DNA from: Bacteroidota bacterium
GTDB lineage: Bacteria > Bacteroidota > Bacteroidia > Chitinophagales > Chitinophagaceae
Length of the DNA stretch: 20,352 nt
Assembly (NCBI GenBank): GCA_023411775.1
Contig: JAEYOL010000235.1
Location: forward strand, 1 to 20,352
Direction: 5' to 3'
This document shows positions 1 to 7,565 of the stretch, piece after piece. Below the pieces are notes generated by a model. That model saw nothing but the letters and a program-made list of their open reading frames with translations, was not told where the DNA came from and did not search any database. The translations under genes and the position numbers were made by a program. Within the stretch, counting starts at the first letter, position 1, and every line of letters begins with the position of its first letter.

Positions 1-1661
1 ATGGGATTTAGCCAGAGGAAACCCATTTTGAATACACCGGTGCGGGTCAGAATGAATACAGTCAGCACCAGGATCTCAGCCAATACAGCCGCCCAGAAAA
101 CAACATGCCCGCTACGGATATTCTTTAAGAAGAATGCCACCAGGAATACACCCAGTATCACTCCATAAAACAGCGAGCCGAGCACATTCACCGCTTCGAT
201 CAGGCTATTGCCAATATTGTAAGTAAACATCGCCACCACGATACAGAATATTCCCCATCCCAGCGTGTACCATTTCGACCACCTGTATTCCTGTTCCCCA
301 CTCTGCGGTTTTTTACTAAATCGCTTATGAAAATCAACAACGGTACTTGAAGCCAGGGAATTGATCGCCGCGGCTATGCTGCCCCAGGAAGCCAAAAAGA
401 TGATCGCGATCAGCAGTCCTACCAATCCCACTGGCAGGTGGTCCACCACAAAACGCAGAAAAATATAGTTGGTATCGTTGTTATCGCCCTTAACTTCCCT
501 GGTCTTGATCCATTCCTTCACTTTTGAACGCAGGCTGTCGGAGCTTGACTGCAGCGAACGCAGCTCTTCTATTTTTTGCTCCTGCAATGCCTCGTCTTTT
601 GCATCCGTCGCCGCCGAGAACGCAACAACGGTATTCTCTTTTTGCTGTGCGAGCAGATCATACTGCTGCTGTGCCAGCGCAAATGAATCCTTATAAACCG
701 AGTTTTCCAGTTTGCGGATCTGTACGTCATTAAAAAATATCGGCGCTTTGTTGAACAGGTAAAATGTAAACACCAGCGCACCGATCAGCAGGATCAGGAA
801 TTGCATCGGTACTTTTACCAGGCCATTCATCAAAAGACCGACACGGCTTTCCGTTAATGATTTTGCAGTGAGATAACGCCCCACCTGCGATTGGTCAGCG
901 CCAAAATAGGACAGCCCGAGAAAAAAGCCCCCGATGATACCGCTAAGCAGGTTGTACTGGTCGCTCCAGTTGAATTTCCCATTTTCAAAACCCGTAGTGA
1001 TCACATTGAGTTTGCCCATTTTACCACTTACGGTGAGCGCGTCGGCAAAACTTACATTCTCCGGCAGCATATTGACCACCATATAACCGGCCAGGAACAT
1101 ACCTGTAAATATGATAGCCAGTTGTAATTGCTGGGTATAGGCCACCGCTTTGGCGCCACCGGTCATGGTGTAAATGATCAGCAGCCCGCCCATCAGGATA
1201 TTTGTAGTGTAGATATTCCAACCCAACAGCGAAGAAAGAATAATGGAAGGTGCAAATACACTGATACCCGTTGACAATCCACGCTGTAATAAAAAATGAA
1301 AGGATGTCAGCGTTCTTGTTTTTCCATCAAAACGGGATTCCAGGAATTCGTAGGCCGTATACACTTTTAGCCGGTGAAATATGGGAACAAAAAATATACA
1401 GATCACTACCATCGCCAGCGGCAACCCAAAATAATATTGCACAAATCGCATCCCGTCTGTATAGGCCTGTCCCGGTGCTGAAAGAAAAGTGATGGCACTG
1501 GCCTGCGTACCCATGATGCTCAGCAGTACCAGCCCCCAGGGTAAACTGCGGTTGGAAAGAAAATATCCATCAAGGTTGTGAGAAGTACGGCTCCTGTAAA
1601 GACCGTAAACAATGATGGCAAGCAATGTTAGTACAAGTACTATCCAGTCGATTTGATTCAT
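1..1661 (-). CDS. Sodium:solute symporter (SSS family), C-terminus cut by left edge
   Basis: This is an inner-membrane Na+-coupled transporter of the SSS family; the substrate cannot be told from sequence. About 553 residues are visible, from the ATG at 1661 (MNQIDWIVLVLTLLAIIVYG) to the window edge, without a stop. It shows many hydrophobic helices and family-type segments: TGGAKAVAYTQQLQ, FGADQSQVGRYLTAK and LASWGSIAAAINSLAS. Between two helices, residues about 303-398 form a hydrophilic stretch rich in Q, E, K and D, probably with coiled-coil character and longer than a normal SSS loop. It is the last visible gene of a minus-strand run behind a PIG-L deacetylase and two mini-membrane proteins, which suggests uptake of a product released by the deacetylase; that link is inference. 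The gap to the upstream stop is 52 bp and holds a palindrome close to the start codon. Family is sure; substrate unknown. Confidence 0.92.
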   Translation of the reverse strand, partial: MNQIDWIVLVLTLLAIIVYGLYRSRTSHNLDGYFLSNRSLPWGLVLLSIMGTQASAITFLSAPGQAYTDGMRFVQYYFGLPLAMVVICIFFVPIFHRLKVYTAYEFLESRFDGKTRTLTSFHFLLQRGLSTGISVFAPSIILSSLLGWNIYTTNILMGGLLIIYTMTGGAKAVAYTQQLQLAIIFTGMFLAGYMVVNMLPENVSFADALTVSGKMGKLNVITTGFENGKFNWSDQYNLLSGIIGGFFLGLSYFGADQSQVGRYLTAKSLTESRVGLLMNGLVKVPMQFLILLIGALVFTFYLFNKAPIFFNDVQIRKLENSVYKDSFALAQQQYDLLAQQKENTVVAFSAATDAKDEALQEQKIEELRSLQSSSDSLRSKVKEWIKTREVKGDNNDTNYIFLRFVVDHLPVGLVGLLIAIIFLASWGSIAAAINSLASSTVVDFHKRFSKKPQSGEQEYRWSKWYTLGWGIFCIVVAMFTYNIGNSLIEAVNVLGSLFYGVILGVFLVAFFLKNIRSGHVVFWAAVLAEILVLTVFILTRTGVFKMGFLWLNP

Positions 1662-1667
1662 GTTCCA

Positions 1668-1684
1668 AATCCGCCTGGCGGATT
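1668..1684. repeat. Perfect 8-bp inverted repeat just upstream of the symporter start
   Basis: The arms aatccgcc (1668-1675) and ggcggatt (1677-1684) are perfect complements around a single T. In the minus-strand mRNA the arm ends six bases before the symporter AUG, so a hairpin (about 6 bp with a 5-nt loop) would sit where the ribosome binds. It could tune translation of the last operon gene, or be a dispersed palindromic repeat. No T-run follows, so it is not a terminator. Confidence 0.6.
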
Positions 1685-1713
1685 AATTAAAAATGATCGG
1701 GTCGCCTCGTTTC

Positions 1714-1839
1714 TTAACTAAATCGTTTGGCAAATAATGAAAACAAAATGATCAGTAACACCAGGAACAGGATGACAAATACATACCAGGCATTCCAGGT
1801 CTTAAAGAAAGGGATCTTATCGTTTTCTTTTTCGCTCAT
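1714..1839 (-). CDS. Single-pass mini-membrane protein, 41 aa
   Basis: The short reading frame begins MSEKENDKIPFFKTWNAWYV and continues with one strongly hydrophobic helix (about residues 18-37) and a basic tail (AKRFS). Its ATG overlaps the stop of the upstream 59-aa gene in an ATGA arrangement, which implies translational coupling and supports it as a real gene. The polar N-terminus with one helix and a positive C-terminal end predicts an inner-membrane protein. I do not recognise a named family. Its position directly before the symporter suggests a small accessory or stability subunit of that transporter; this is inference from context only. Confidence 0.72.
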   Translation of the reverse strand: MSEKENDKIPFFKTWNAWYVFVILFLVLLIILFSLFAKRFS

Positions 1840-2015
1840 CTTTTTTTATTGCCTCGTGTCCAGCCAAGGAACACGATCACAAAACCAATGAGTAGTCCAA
1901 GCAGTATTCCAAACCGAACGTTTCTGATTAGTTTGCCCAATATCACACCCAGGATAATGGCAAAAATAAGTCCCAGCTCTGCCCTTCTTATACCTGTCTT
2001 CTTGGTTTCACTCAT
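1836..2015 (-). CDS. Two-helix mini-membrane protein, 59 aa
   Basis: The frame starts MSETKKTGIRRAELGLIFAI and encodes two hydrophobic helices (about residues 13-28 and 35-51) joined by a short basic turn (KLIRNVR), with a basic tail (GWTRGNKKR). Glycine spacing in both helices suggests tight helix packing. It lies 54 bp after the PIG-L deacetylase stop and overlaps the next start by 4 bp (ATGA), so the three small steps PIG-L, 59 aa and 41 aa leading to the symporter look cotranscribed. No family is recognised. It may be an accessory membrane protein of the transporter, but nothing in the sequence proves this. Confidence 0.7.
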   Translation of the reverse strand: MSETKKTGIRRAELGLIFAIILGVILGKLIRNVRFGILLGLLIGFVIVFLGWTRGNKKR

Positions 2016-2069
2016 AATTTCAATGCAATTCTATAAACCCCAAATTCACTTAATATGCTTAGGCTGATT

Positions 2070-4550
2070 TTAACGGCGACTATTCAACGCTATCAAATTC
2101 GCCAGCAGCCGGTATGCACCAGTCACACCCGCTGGCAATTCCCTGAAAAACACAAGGCCGGTATAAGTAAAATAGCCTTTCCCATATTTCGCGGTGATCA
2201 GGCTACCCACGTGTTGCTCTTCACCCGCATCAGCCATGGACAATATCGTCTCAAACTTATGATCGTGTTCGGAAGCATGATAAATACTGCGCTCCTGTAC
2301 CCAGCCTTTGAAATCGGCGGCAGTGATCTTATTGGGAAAATTCAGGACCGGGTGTGCCGGTTTTAAAAATGTAACGGCCGCGTTTTCATCCGTTACCCGC
2401 GTCCTGCCAATTGTAAAATCGTAAGGCCCGATCCGGCTTTTAATAGAGCTGATAAAATTGCTGGTATTATATTGAACGATATAATTGCCGCCATTGTACA
2501 CATACTGCATCAGTTTGTCGTAGAATTTACCCATCCAGTCGTTTGTATTGTAGGCCCGTACCCCTGCAATGATCGCGTCGAACTGGCCGAGATTGTTGCG
2601 GGAAAGCTCTTTCTCCGTCAACAAAGCAACTTCATAACCCATTTGTTCCAGGGCTTCAGGTACTTTATCTCCCGCACCGATGATATAGCCGATCTTTTTA
2701 TTGGCGGTTTTCAGGTCGATCGATTTTACTGCGAGTGCAGCTTCTTTGAAATAGGTGATCGCGGGAATATGATCATAGTTGATCGATCTTAAGATAGAGC
2801 CCCCATGCCGGGAATCAGAGGCGGTATTTAACCGGTACACTTTCGGCTCAAGATCTTTCTCCGAAATACTTACACTATGTGCATTATTTTTTTCAAGGTG
2901 CAGAGCACCGAATAATTTCGGAATGGTATCAAGTCCTCTGAAAGACGCCTGCGATATTTGCGGTGGATTGGGAATTTTTACTTCTTTATTGGCTACAAAT
3001 GAGATCTCAACAGGTTTGTTCCTTCCACTCTTGATATAAATGGGGTTAAAATCCCTGAATGTTACAACCGGTATAACCGCAACAGGCTGGTACACTTCGC
3101 CTTTCACAGGGTCGGTAAATTTATATTGTACGGATCTTGAAAACTTAAACGTTTCGCCCGCAATCCTCACCTCAAACCATACTTCAAAAGCTCGATCCAC
3201 ATCAGGCTGACCGATCTGCAACGGATCGCTTACATTAAAGTGACCTTCATTCATGGCCTGCTTCAGCCAGTAAGGCTGCGTAACAGGTGTAATTTCGGGA
3301 ATGAAGATCGTTTTGGAAAAATTAAAATTTTTATTCCCTGAGAGTGTATGACGCATGCTTGTATCAAAACCATTCAGGCTTAATTTTTCAAGTGCTACGT
3401 CGGCTCCGAGGCGATTATTTAGTGAAAAGTTTATCCGAAGTGAATCTGTTTGCACCGCGTATTGAACGGATGTTGTAGCATCCATAAAAAGACCACTGCA
3501 TTGCGAGATCAAAGTTTTCACCTCCGCGAGCTTTTGTAGTTTCCAATAGCTGTCGGGTAATTGCGAGAGGCTCTTATATAATTGCACCAGGCCGGGCACT
3601 GATTTTTCAGGATGCGCGAGATCGAAAGATGAAATTAGTTCTTTCACGAACTTTTCTATAGCTTCTCCACCCGGAACTCTTTTCCAGCTTAGCTCCACAC
3701 CATCCATCAGGTCTTTGCCCGGCTCGTCTCCGCCTGTTGTTTTAAAACTCTCGAATGATTCACCTCTTAAAGCAGGCATTCCGAAACCCTGGCTTTTGTG
3801 TTGGCTACGGCTCTCGGCCGCGATCTCGCCGTAGCTTTTTCCAAGCAATGGATTGTAGCCACCCACATCTACCCTGAACTGGTCGGGCGAAATGGTATTA
3901 TTGCCACCGAAATTGAATGTATTCCAAAGTATTCTTTTTGCCTGCCAGGTTTGTACATGTTTTAATTGCTCCGGAAATCGTTTTGGATCTGCAGCCGCGC
4001 TAAAGGCTTCATTTGCTAATATTGCAGAGCCGGTATGATGTCCATGGCCTCCTTCTCCCGTAGTGGGAAACCGGGTGATGATGATATCGGGTTGGAATTT
4101 ACGGATCACCCAGACCACATCGCTTAAGATTTTCTCCTTATTCCATTTGCTAAAAGTTTCTTCCGGTGTTTTTGAATAACCAAAATCAAAAGCGCGGGAA
4201 AAAAACTGCTCTCCACCATCAATTCTTCTTGCTGCCAGCAATTCCTGCGTGCGGATCAGTCCCAGCTCGATGCCCTGTTCATCGCCGATCAGGTTTTGAC
4301 CGCCATCTCCTCTTGTCAGTGAAAGATAACCGGTGCGGTATAATTTTTCTTTGGAAAAATAAGTGATCAGCCTGGTGTTTTCATCGTCGGGGTGCGCTGC
4401 AACATATAATACAGAACCCAGTACATTTAATTTTCGAAGCGCCAGGTGTATATCTGCCGATGACCAGCTATTCGGAGGTTGAGCAAGCAGTTGATTTGAT
4501 AGCCCCGTGAGCAATTGGCAAAATGCAAAAAGCAGCAGGATTTTTTTCAT
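2070..4550 (-). CDS. Secreted PIG-L (LmbE-like) deacetylase with C-terminal ThuA-like domain, 826 aa
   Basis: PIG-L enzymes are zinc hydrolases that remove N-acetyl groups from sugars or similar amides. A signal peptide (MKKILLLFAFCQLLTGLSNQ, to about LLAQ) sends it to the periplasm. The metal and catalytic motif AAHPDDEN lies at residues 51-58 (H53, D55, D56), and a second histidine cluster, GHGHHTG (168-174), supplies the third ligand, probably H172. The PIG-L domain covers about 30-300; the middle is an unassigned beta-rich region; residues about 610-815 resemble a ThuA/glutamine-amidotransferase-like fold (IIAGVRAYN, YNGGNYIVQYN). The ATG at 4550 is preferred; a TTG one codon upstream at 4553 is also open but lacks support. 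It is first in a likely operon ending in a symporter, so it may release a nutrient that is then imported. The exact substrate is unknown. Confidence 0.9.
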   Translation of the reverse strand: MKKILLLFAFCQLLTGLSNQLLAQPPNSWSSADIHLALRKLNVLGSVLYVAAHPDDENTRLITYFSKEKLYRTGYLSLTRGDGGQNLIGDEQGIELGLIRTQELLAARRIDGGEQFFSRAFDFGYSKTPEETFSKWNKEKILSDVVWVIRKFQPDIIITRFPTTGEGGHGHHTGSAILANEAFSAAADPKRFPEQLKHVQTWQAKRILWNTFNFGGNNTISPDQFRVDVGGYNPLLGKSYGEIAAESRSQHKSQGFGMPALRGESFESFKTTGGDEPGKDLMDGVELSWKRVPGGEAIEKFVKELISSFDLAHPEKSVPGLVQLYKSLSQLPDSYWKLQKLAEVKTLISQCSGLFMDATTSVQYAVQTDSLRINFSLNNRLGADVALEKLSLNGFDTSMRHTLSGNKNFNFSKTIFIPEITPVTQPYWLKQAMNEGHFNVSDPLQIGQPDVDRAFEVWFEVRIAGETFKFSRSVQYKFTDPVKGEVYQPVAVIPVVTFRDFNPIYIKSGRNKPVEISFVANKEVKIPNPPQISQASFRGLDTIPKLFGALHLEKNNAHSVSISEKDLEPKVYRLNTASDSRHGGSILRSINYDHIPAITYFKEAALAVKSIDLKTANKKIGYIIGAGDKVPEALEQMGYEVALLTEKELSRNNLGQFDAIIAGVRAYNTNDWMGKFYDKLMQYVYNGGNYIVQYNTSNFISSIKSRIGPYDFTIGRTRVTDENAAVTFLKPAHPVLNFPNKITAADFKGWVQERSIYHASEHDHKFETILSMADAGEEQHVGSLITAKYGKGYFTYTGLVFFRELPAGVTGAYRLLANLIALNSRR

Positions 4551-4654
4551 CAAGGCAATTTATTTGGCGAATATAAAGTATGTTGCCAATTGAACAGATC
4601 ATTCATCCATTTAAAATGGTATAAGTTAACTTTCTGCAAATTTTTTAACAAATC

Positions 4655-6400
4655 ATGAATAAGATTTTCACTCTTGCATTGTTGACATTGTTATTATTTG
4701 CCTGCAAGAATTCTCAAAAAACTGCTGATACTGGTTTCGATCCCTTTCAATATTCTATCCAGAAAAAAGTGATGGCTGAGAACGGTGCGGTGGTATCGGC
4801 TCATCCACTCGCCAGCAGCGCTGGCCTCGAAATTCTAAAACTGGGTGGCAATGCCATCGATGCAGCGATCGCCACGCAACTGGCACTGGCCGTGGTTTAT
4901 CCCAACGCCGGTAACCTGGGCGGTGGTGGTTTCCTGGTAGCTCACCTCGCTGATAGCAGTCTTGGAGACGAACGTGAGATCGCGATCGACTATCGTGAGA
5001 TGGCGCCGGGCAAAGCGCATAAGGATATGTATATCGATTCTACTGGTGAAGCAAGAACAGACAAAAGCCAGGATGGACATCTCTCGAGTGGTGTACCGGG
5101 AACAGTTGCCGGTCTGTTTGCAGCAGCAAAATATTCAAAGCTTCCATTTGAAAAATTGATTGCACCCGCTATTTTACTGGCAGAAAAAGGTTTTGTGATA
5201 AGCAAACGCGAAGCAAATGGATTGAACCGCCTGCAGGATGATCTGAAAAAATATAACACAGTGATGCCGGTGTTTGTAAATGAAACACCGTGGAAAGAAG
5301 GCGATACGCTGGTGCAATCCGACCTGGCAAATACACTCAAAAGAATCCAGGAAAAAGGTGCCGCGGGTTTTTATGAAGGAGAGACTGCCCGCCTGATCGT
5401 GGAAGAAATGAAAAGAGGCGCCGGCATCATCACATTCGAAGACCTGGTTAATTACAAAGCAAAGTTCCGCAAGCCACATAGTTTTGATTACAAGGGCTAC
5501 AAAATCCTGGGCATGCCCATGCCGAGCAGCGGTGGTGTCTTATTACACCAGATGATGAAAATGATCGAAGACAAAAACATTGCAGACATGGGTTTCCATT
5601 CTACGCGTGCAGTACAACTCATGATAGAAGTGGAACGACGGGCTTATGCCGACAGGGCCGAATATATGGGTGATGCAGATTTTTATAATGTACCGGTAGC
5701 TACCCTTACCAGCGATAGCTACCTGAAAGAAAGAATGCAAAGTTATAACCCGCTTAAAGCGACACCCAGCACGGAAATAAAACCTGGTTCGGCACCCATT
5801 GCTGAAAGTGAAGAGACCACGCATCTTAGCGTGATCGATAAAGATGGTAACGCGGTAGCAGTGACCACTACGCTCAATAATTCCTATGGCAGTCGCACCG
5901 TAGTGGGCGGAGCCGGTTTTTTTCTCAATGATGAGATGGATGATTTCAGCATTAAACCCGGTGTTCCGAATATGTATGGCGCGGTGGGTGGTGAAGCAAA
6001 TGCTATTCACCCCGGCAAGCGAATGCTGAGTTCAATGACACCTACGCTCGTGCTTAAAAATGGACAACCCTATATCGTAGTCGGCACACCCGGGGGTACC
6101 ACGATCCCTACATCCGTTTTCCAGACCCTGGTGAATATTCTCGAATTCAATATGGGTACAGAAGATGCGGTATACAAACCAAAATTCCATCACCAGTGGC
6201 TGCCAGATCGCGTTGATATCGAGGAAGGTTTTCCAAAGGCGGTTGCAGATTCTCTTCAGGCCATGGGTTACACACTCAGGGAACGCGGCGGTATTGGTCG
6301 CACCGAGGTGATAAAAGTTATCCATGCCCGCACAGACCCCAAACCCAAATTCGAAGCCGTCGCCGACCGACGCGGGGATGATGATGCGAGGGGGTGGTAG
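4655..6400 (+). CDS. ggt: Gamma-glutamyltranspeptidase lipoprotein, 581 aa
   Basis: The enzyme cleaves gamma-glutamyl bonds of glutathione and related amides, by hydrolysis or transfer, outside the cytoplasm. The N-terminus has a lipobox (LLLFAC, lipidated C17), so it is membrane-anchored; no acidic surface-export signal follows the Cys, so a periplasm-facing location is more likely (inference). The family signature TTHLSVIDKDGNAVAV begins at T388, the expected self-cleavage and nucleophile residue that starts the small subunit. Further family motifs are NAGNLGGGGF (84-93), MPSSGGVLLHQM, LNDEMDDFS (424-432) and FHHQWLPD (511-518). Length and motif order match the E. coli enzyme over its whole span. 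It is transcribed divergently from the PIG-L operon across about 104 bp. A partial -7-like element (TAACTTTC, 4627-4634) is too weak to call as a promoter. Confidence 0.95.
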   Translation: MNKIFTLALLTLLLFACKNSQKTADTGFDPFQYSIQKKVMAENGAVVSAHPLASSAGLEILKLGGNAIDAAIATQLALAVVYPNAGNLGGGGFLVAHLADSSLGDEREIAIDYREMAPGKAHKDMYIDSTGEARTDKSQDGHLSSGVPGTVAGLFAAAKYSKLPFEKLIAPAILLAEKGFVISKREANGLNRLQDDLKKYNTVMPVFVNETPWKEGDTLVQSDLANTLKRIQEKGAAGFYEGETARLIVEEMKRGAGIITFEDLVNYKAKFRKPHSFDYKGYKILGMPMPSSGGVLLHQMMKMIEDKNIADMGFHSTRAVQLMIEVERRAYADRAEYMGDADFYNVPVATLTSDSYLKERMQSYNPLKATPSTEIKPGSAPIAESEETTHLSVIDKDGNAVAVTTTLNNSYGSRTVVGGAGFFLNDEMDDFSIKPGVPNMYGAVGGEANAIHPGKRMLSSMTPTLVLKNGQPYIVVGTPGGTTIPTSVFQTLVNILEFNMGTEDAVYKPKFHHQWLPDRVDIEEGFPKAVADSLQAMGYTLRERGGIGRTEVIKVIHARTDPKPKFEAVADRRGDDDARGW

Positions 6401-6401
6401 G

Positions 6402-6447
6402 GTAGTTCGTAGTTGGGAGTTCGTAGTTAGGAGTGGCTACGAACTAC
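6402..6447. repeat. Inverted repeats (GTAGTTCGTA-type) after ggt
   Basis: Just past the ggt stop, gtagttcgta (6402-6411) is the exact complement of 6438-6447. A tighter hairpin is formed by agttcgtag (6418-6426) and ctacgaact (6437-6445) around a 10-nt loop. The two left arms are themselves copies, so alternative stems are possible. No T-run follows, so it is not a classic terminator, though it could protect the ggt 3' end. Confidence 0.65.
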
Positions 6448-6500
6448 GATCTGCGAACTTCGAACTGACCGAACTACGATCTGCGAACTTCGACCTGACC
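6441..6500. repeat. 30-bp tandem duplication
   Basis: Two adjacent 30-bp units (6441-6470 and 6471-6500) begin gaactacgatctgcgaactt and differ at one base only (A at 6464, C at 6494). The near-identity of the units points to a recent slip or recombination event. Inside each unit the words gaactacg and gaacttcg echo the inverted arms to the left, so the whole 6402-6500 block looks built from one short word. Confidence 0.85.
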
Positions 6501-6531
6501 TTTGCTTTACTCAATATAATTTCTATTTTTA
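6501..6531 (+). promoter_or_regulatory. Candidate Bacteroidota promoter for the beta-barrel gene
   Basis: TTTG at 6501-6504 and TATTTTTA at 6524-6531 are separated by 19 bp, the spacing known for the Bacteroidota -33 (TTTG) and -7 (TAnnTTTG) elements; only the last -7 base deviates. Transcription would start near 6538, giving a leader of roughly 115 nt before the ATG at 6654. It directly abuts the 30-bp tandem duplication. Confidence 0.45.
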
Positions 6532-6653
6532 CTCCTTATAATCCAACCTCCCCACGAAAGTGGATGGCCGCAATCCCCTGTGCAAAGGCCTGATTTTCCG
6601 TAAAAATTTGTCGCAAAACTAAACACCGATCCGAACCCTGTAACCTGACTATT

Positions 6654-7301
6654 ATGAGAAAACTCTCTGTTACACTCCTGCTGTGCATACTGGCCACCGC
6701 ACTGTTTGCACAGGTACAAACCGCCATTTTCGCCGGACCACAGATCAGCTCTGTGAAATATACGATTCAAAGCAAAAAACAGGAACCCGGCCATAAATAT
6801 GGCTTCCAGGCAGGCGTCCTGGTAAAAGTGCCATTTGAAAACAAACTCTATTTTGCACCGGCTGTATTTTATAGCATGAAAGGTTATAAAGTTGATCTGA
6901 GCCTGCCTTCTTTCCCTCCCGATACGCTGGCGATCGATAACGACACCCGGCTCCATACATTTGAGCTAGCACCGCTTTTGCAATATGACTTTAGCACCCA
7001 GCCAAACCATTTTTTTGTGAAACTGGGCCCCTCCCTGGATATCCAGCTTTTTGGCAAGGAAAAATTCAACCGCAGCAATCAGACAACCATAGAACAGGAC
7101 ATGGTTTTCAGTTTTACCCGGTACGGGCGTTTCGCCGCCAGCCTGATCATGCAGCTGGGTTATGAAACCGGGTCGGGGCTGATCATTTTTGCGCAGTATA
7201 ACCACGGGATGGGGAGTATGAATAATGCCGATTTCGGCCCCCGGATCTGGCACCGGGCCTATGGAATATCCCTTGGTAAATACCTGAACCGGAAAAAATA
7301 A
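6654..7301 (+). CDS. PorT-like outer-membrane beta-barrel protein, 215 aa
   Basis: A signal peptide (MRKLSVTLLLCILATALFAQ) is followed by about 190 residues with alternating hydrophobic and polar strands, typical of the small eight-strand-type barrel found widely in Bacteroidota (outer membrane protein beta-barrel domain). Strand-like segments include YGFQAGVLVKVPF, LYFAPAVFYSMKGYKVDL, FELAPLLQYDF, HFFVKLGPSLDIQLFG and HRAYGISLGKYL at the C-terminus. The length is normal for the family. It probably sits in the outer membrane as a structural or accessory protein; no specific role can be read. It stands alone, with its own candidate promoter upstream and no obvious terminator, only a 10-bp palindrome (gggtataccc, 7302-7311) directly after the stop. 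Confidence 0.85.
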   Translation: MRKLSVTLLLCILATALFAQVQTAIFAGPQISSVKYTIQSKKQEPGHKYGFQAGVLVKVPFENKLYFAPAVFYSMKGYKVDLSLPSFPPDTLAIDNDTRLHTFELAPLLQYDFSTQPNHFFVKLGPSLDIQLFGKEKFNRSNQTTIEQDMVFSFTRYGRFAASLIMQLGYETGSGLIIFAQYNHGMGSMNNADFGPRIWHRAYGISLGKYLNRKK

Positions 7302-7351
7302 GGGTATACCCTCAAATATTGAAGTTATCCACATTTATATGGGCCGGCTGA

Positions 7352-7382
7352 TTTGGAAATATCGGCATTTGAAGTATCTTTA
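7352..7382 (+). promoter_or_regulatory. Candidate Bacteroidota promoter for the dockerin/cohesin block
   Basis: TTTG at 7352-7355, a 19-bp spacer and TATCTTTA at 7375-7382 match the phylum's -33/-7 pattern except for the last base. This is the same spacing and same deviation as the candidate at 6501-6531. The predicted start near 7389 gives a leader of about 175 nt before the ATG at 7566, with a hairpin inside it. Confidence 0.5.
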
Positions 7383-7417
7383 TCACCTATAGAAAATCAC
7401 AGAAAGCGCCGAAATTC

Positions 7418-7434
7418 ATGCCCGTCCCGGGCAT
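7418..7434 (+). promoter_or_regulatory. Hairpin in the leader of the dimethylformamidase-like gene
   Basis: The arms atgcccg (7418-7424) and cgggcat (7428-7434) pair perfectly over 7 bp around a 3-nt loop. No T-run follows, so it is not an intrinsic terminator in the forward direction. If the promoter at 7352-7382 is right, the hairpin lies near the 5' end of the mRNA, where it could stabilise the transcript or act as a regulatory element. The rest of 7302-7565 shows no small gene. Confidence 0.5.
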
Positions 7435-7565
7435 TGCAATTGAAACTACTCTGAAACAATATCCCGCGCAAAAATCACCCCAATTATTCGGTGAAACCAT
7501 AAAACTAATCCTAAGACAAATTTATTGATCAACGTAATCGGATAAACAAAGACGCGTACCTACAT

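Noticed and set aside
2055..2366. Plus-strand open frame of 103 codons opposite the PIG-L gene
   Set aside because: It lies antisense to a well-supported coding region and shows no domain, signal or start context.
5543..6010. Minus-strand open frame of 155 codons within ggt
   Set aside because: It is a shadow of the ggt coding sequence; the plus-strand frame carries all family motifs.
6441..6500. Possible CRISPR array
   Set aside because: Only two directly adjacent 30-bp units with no spacers between them, and no cas genes; it is a tandem duplication.
6324..6593. Open frame of 89 codons overlapping the end of ggt
   Set aside because: It begins out of frame within ggt, and most of its unique part is the translated 30-bp tandem repeat.
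7418..7434. Terminator upstream of the dimethylformamidase-like gene
   Set aside because: The hairpin is followed by tgcaattg, not by a T-run, so it is kept only as a leader hairpin.
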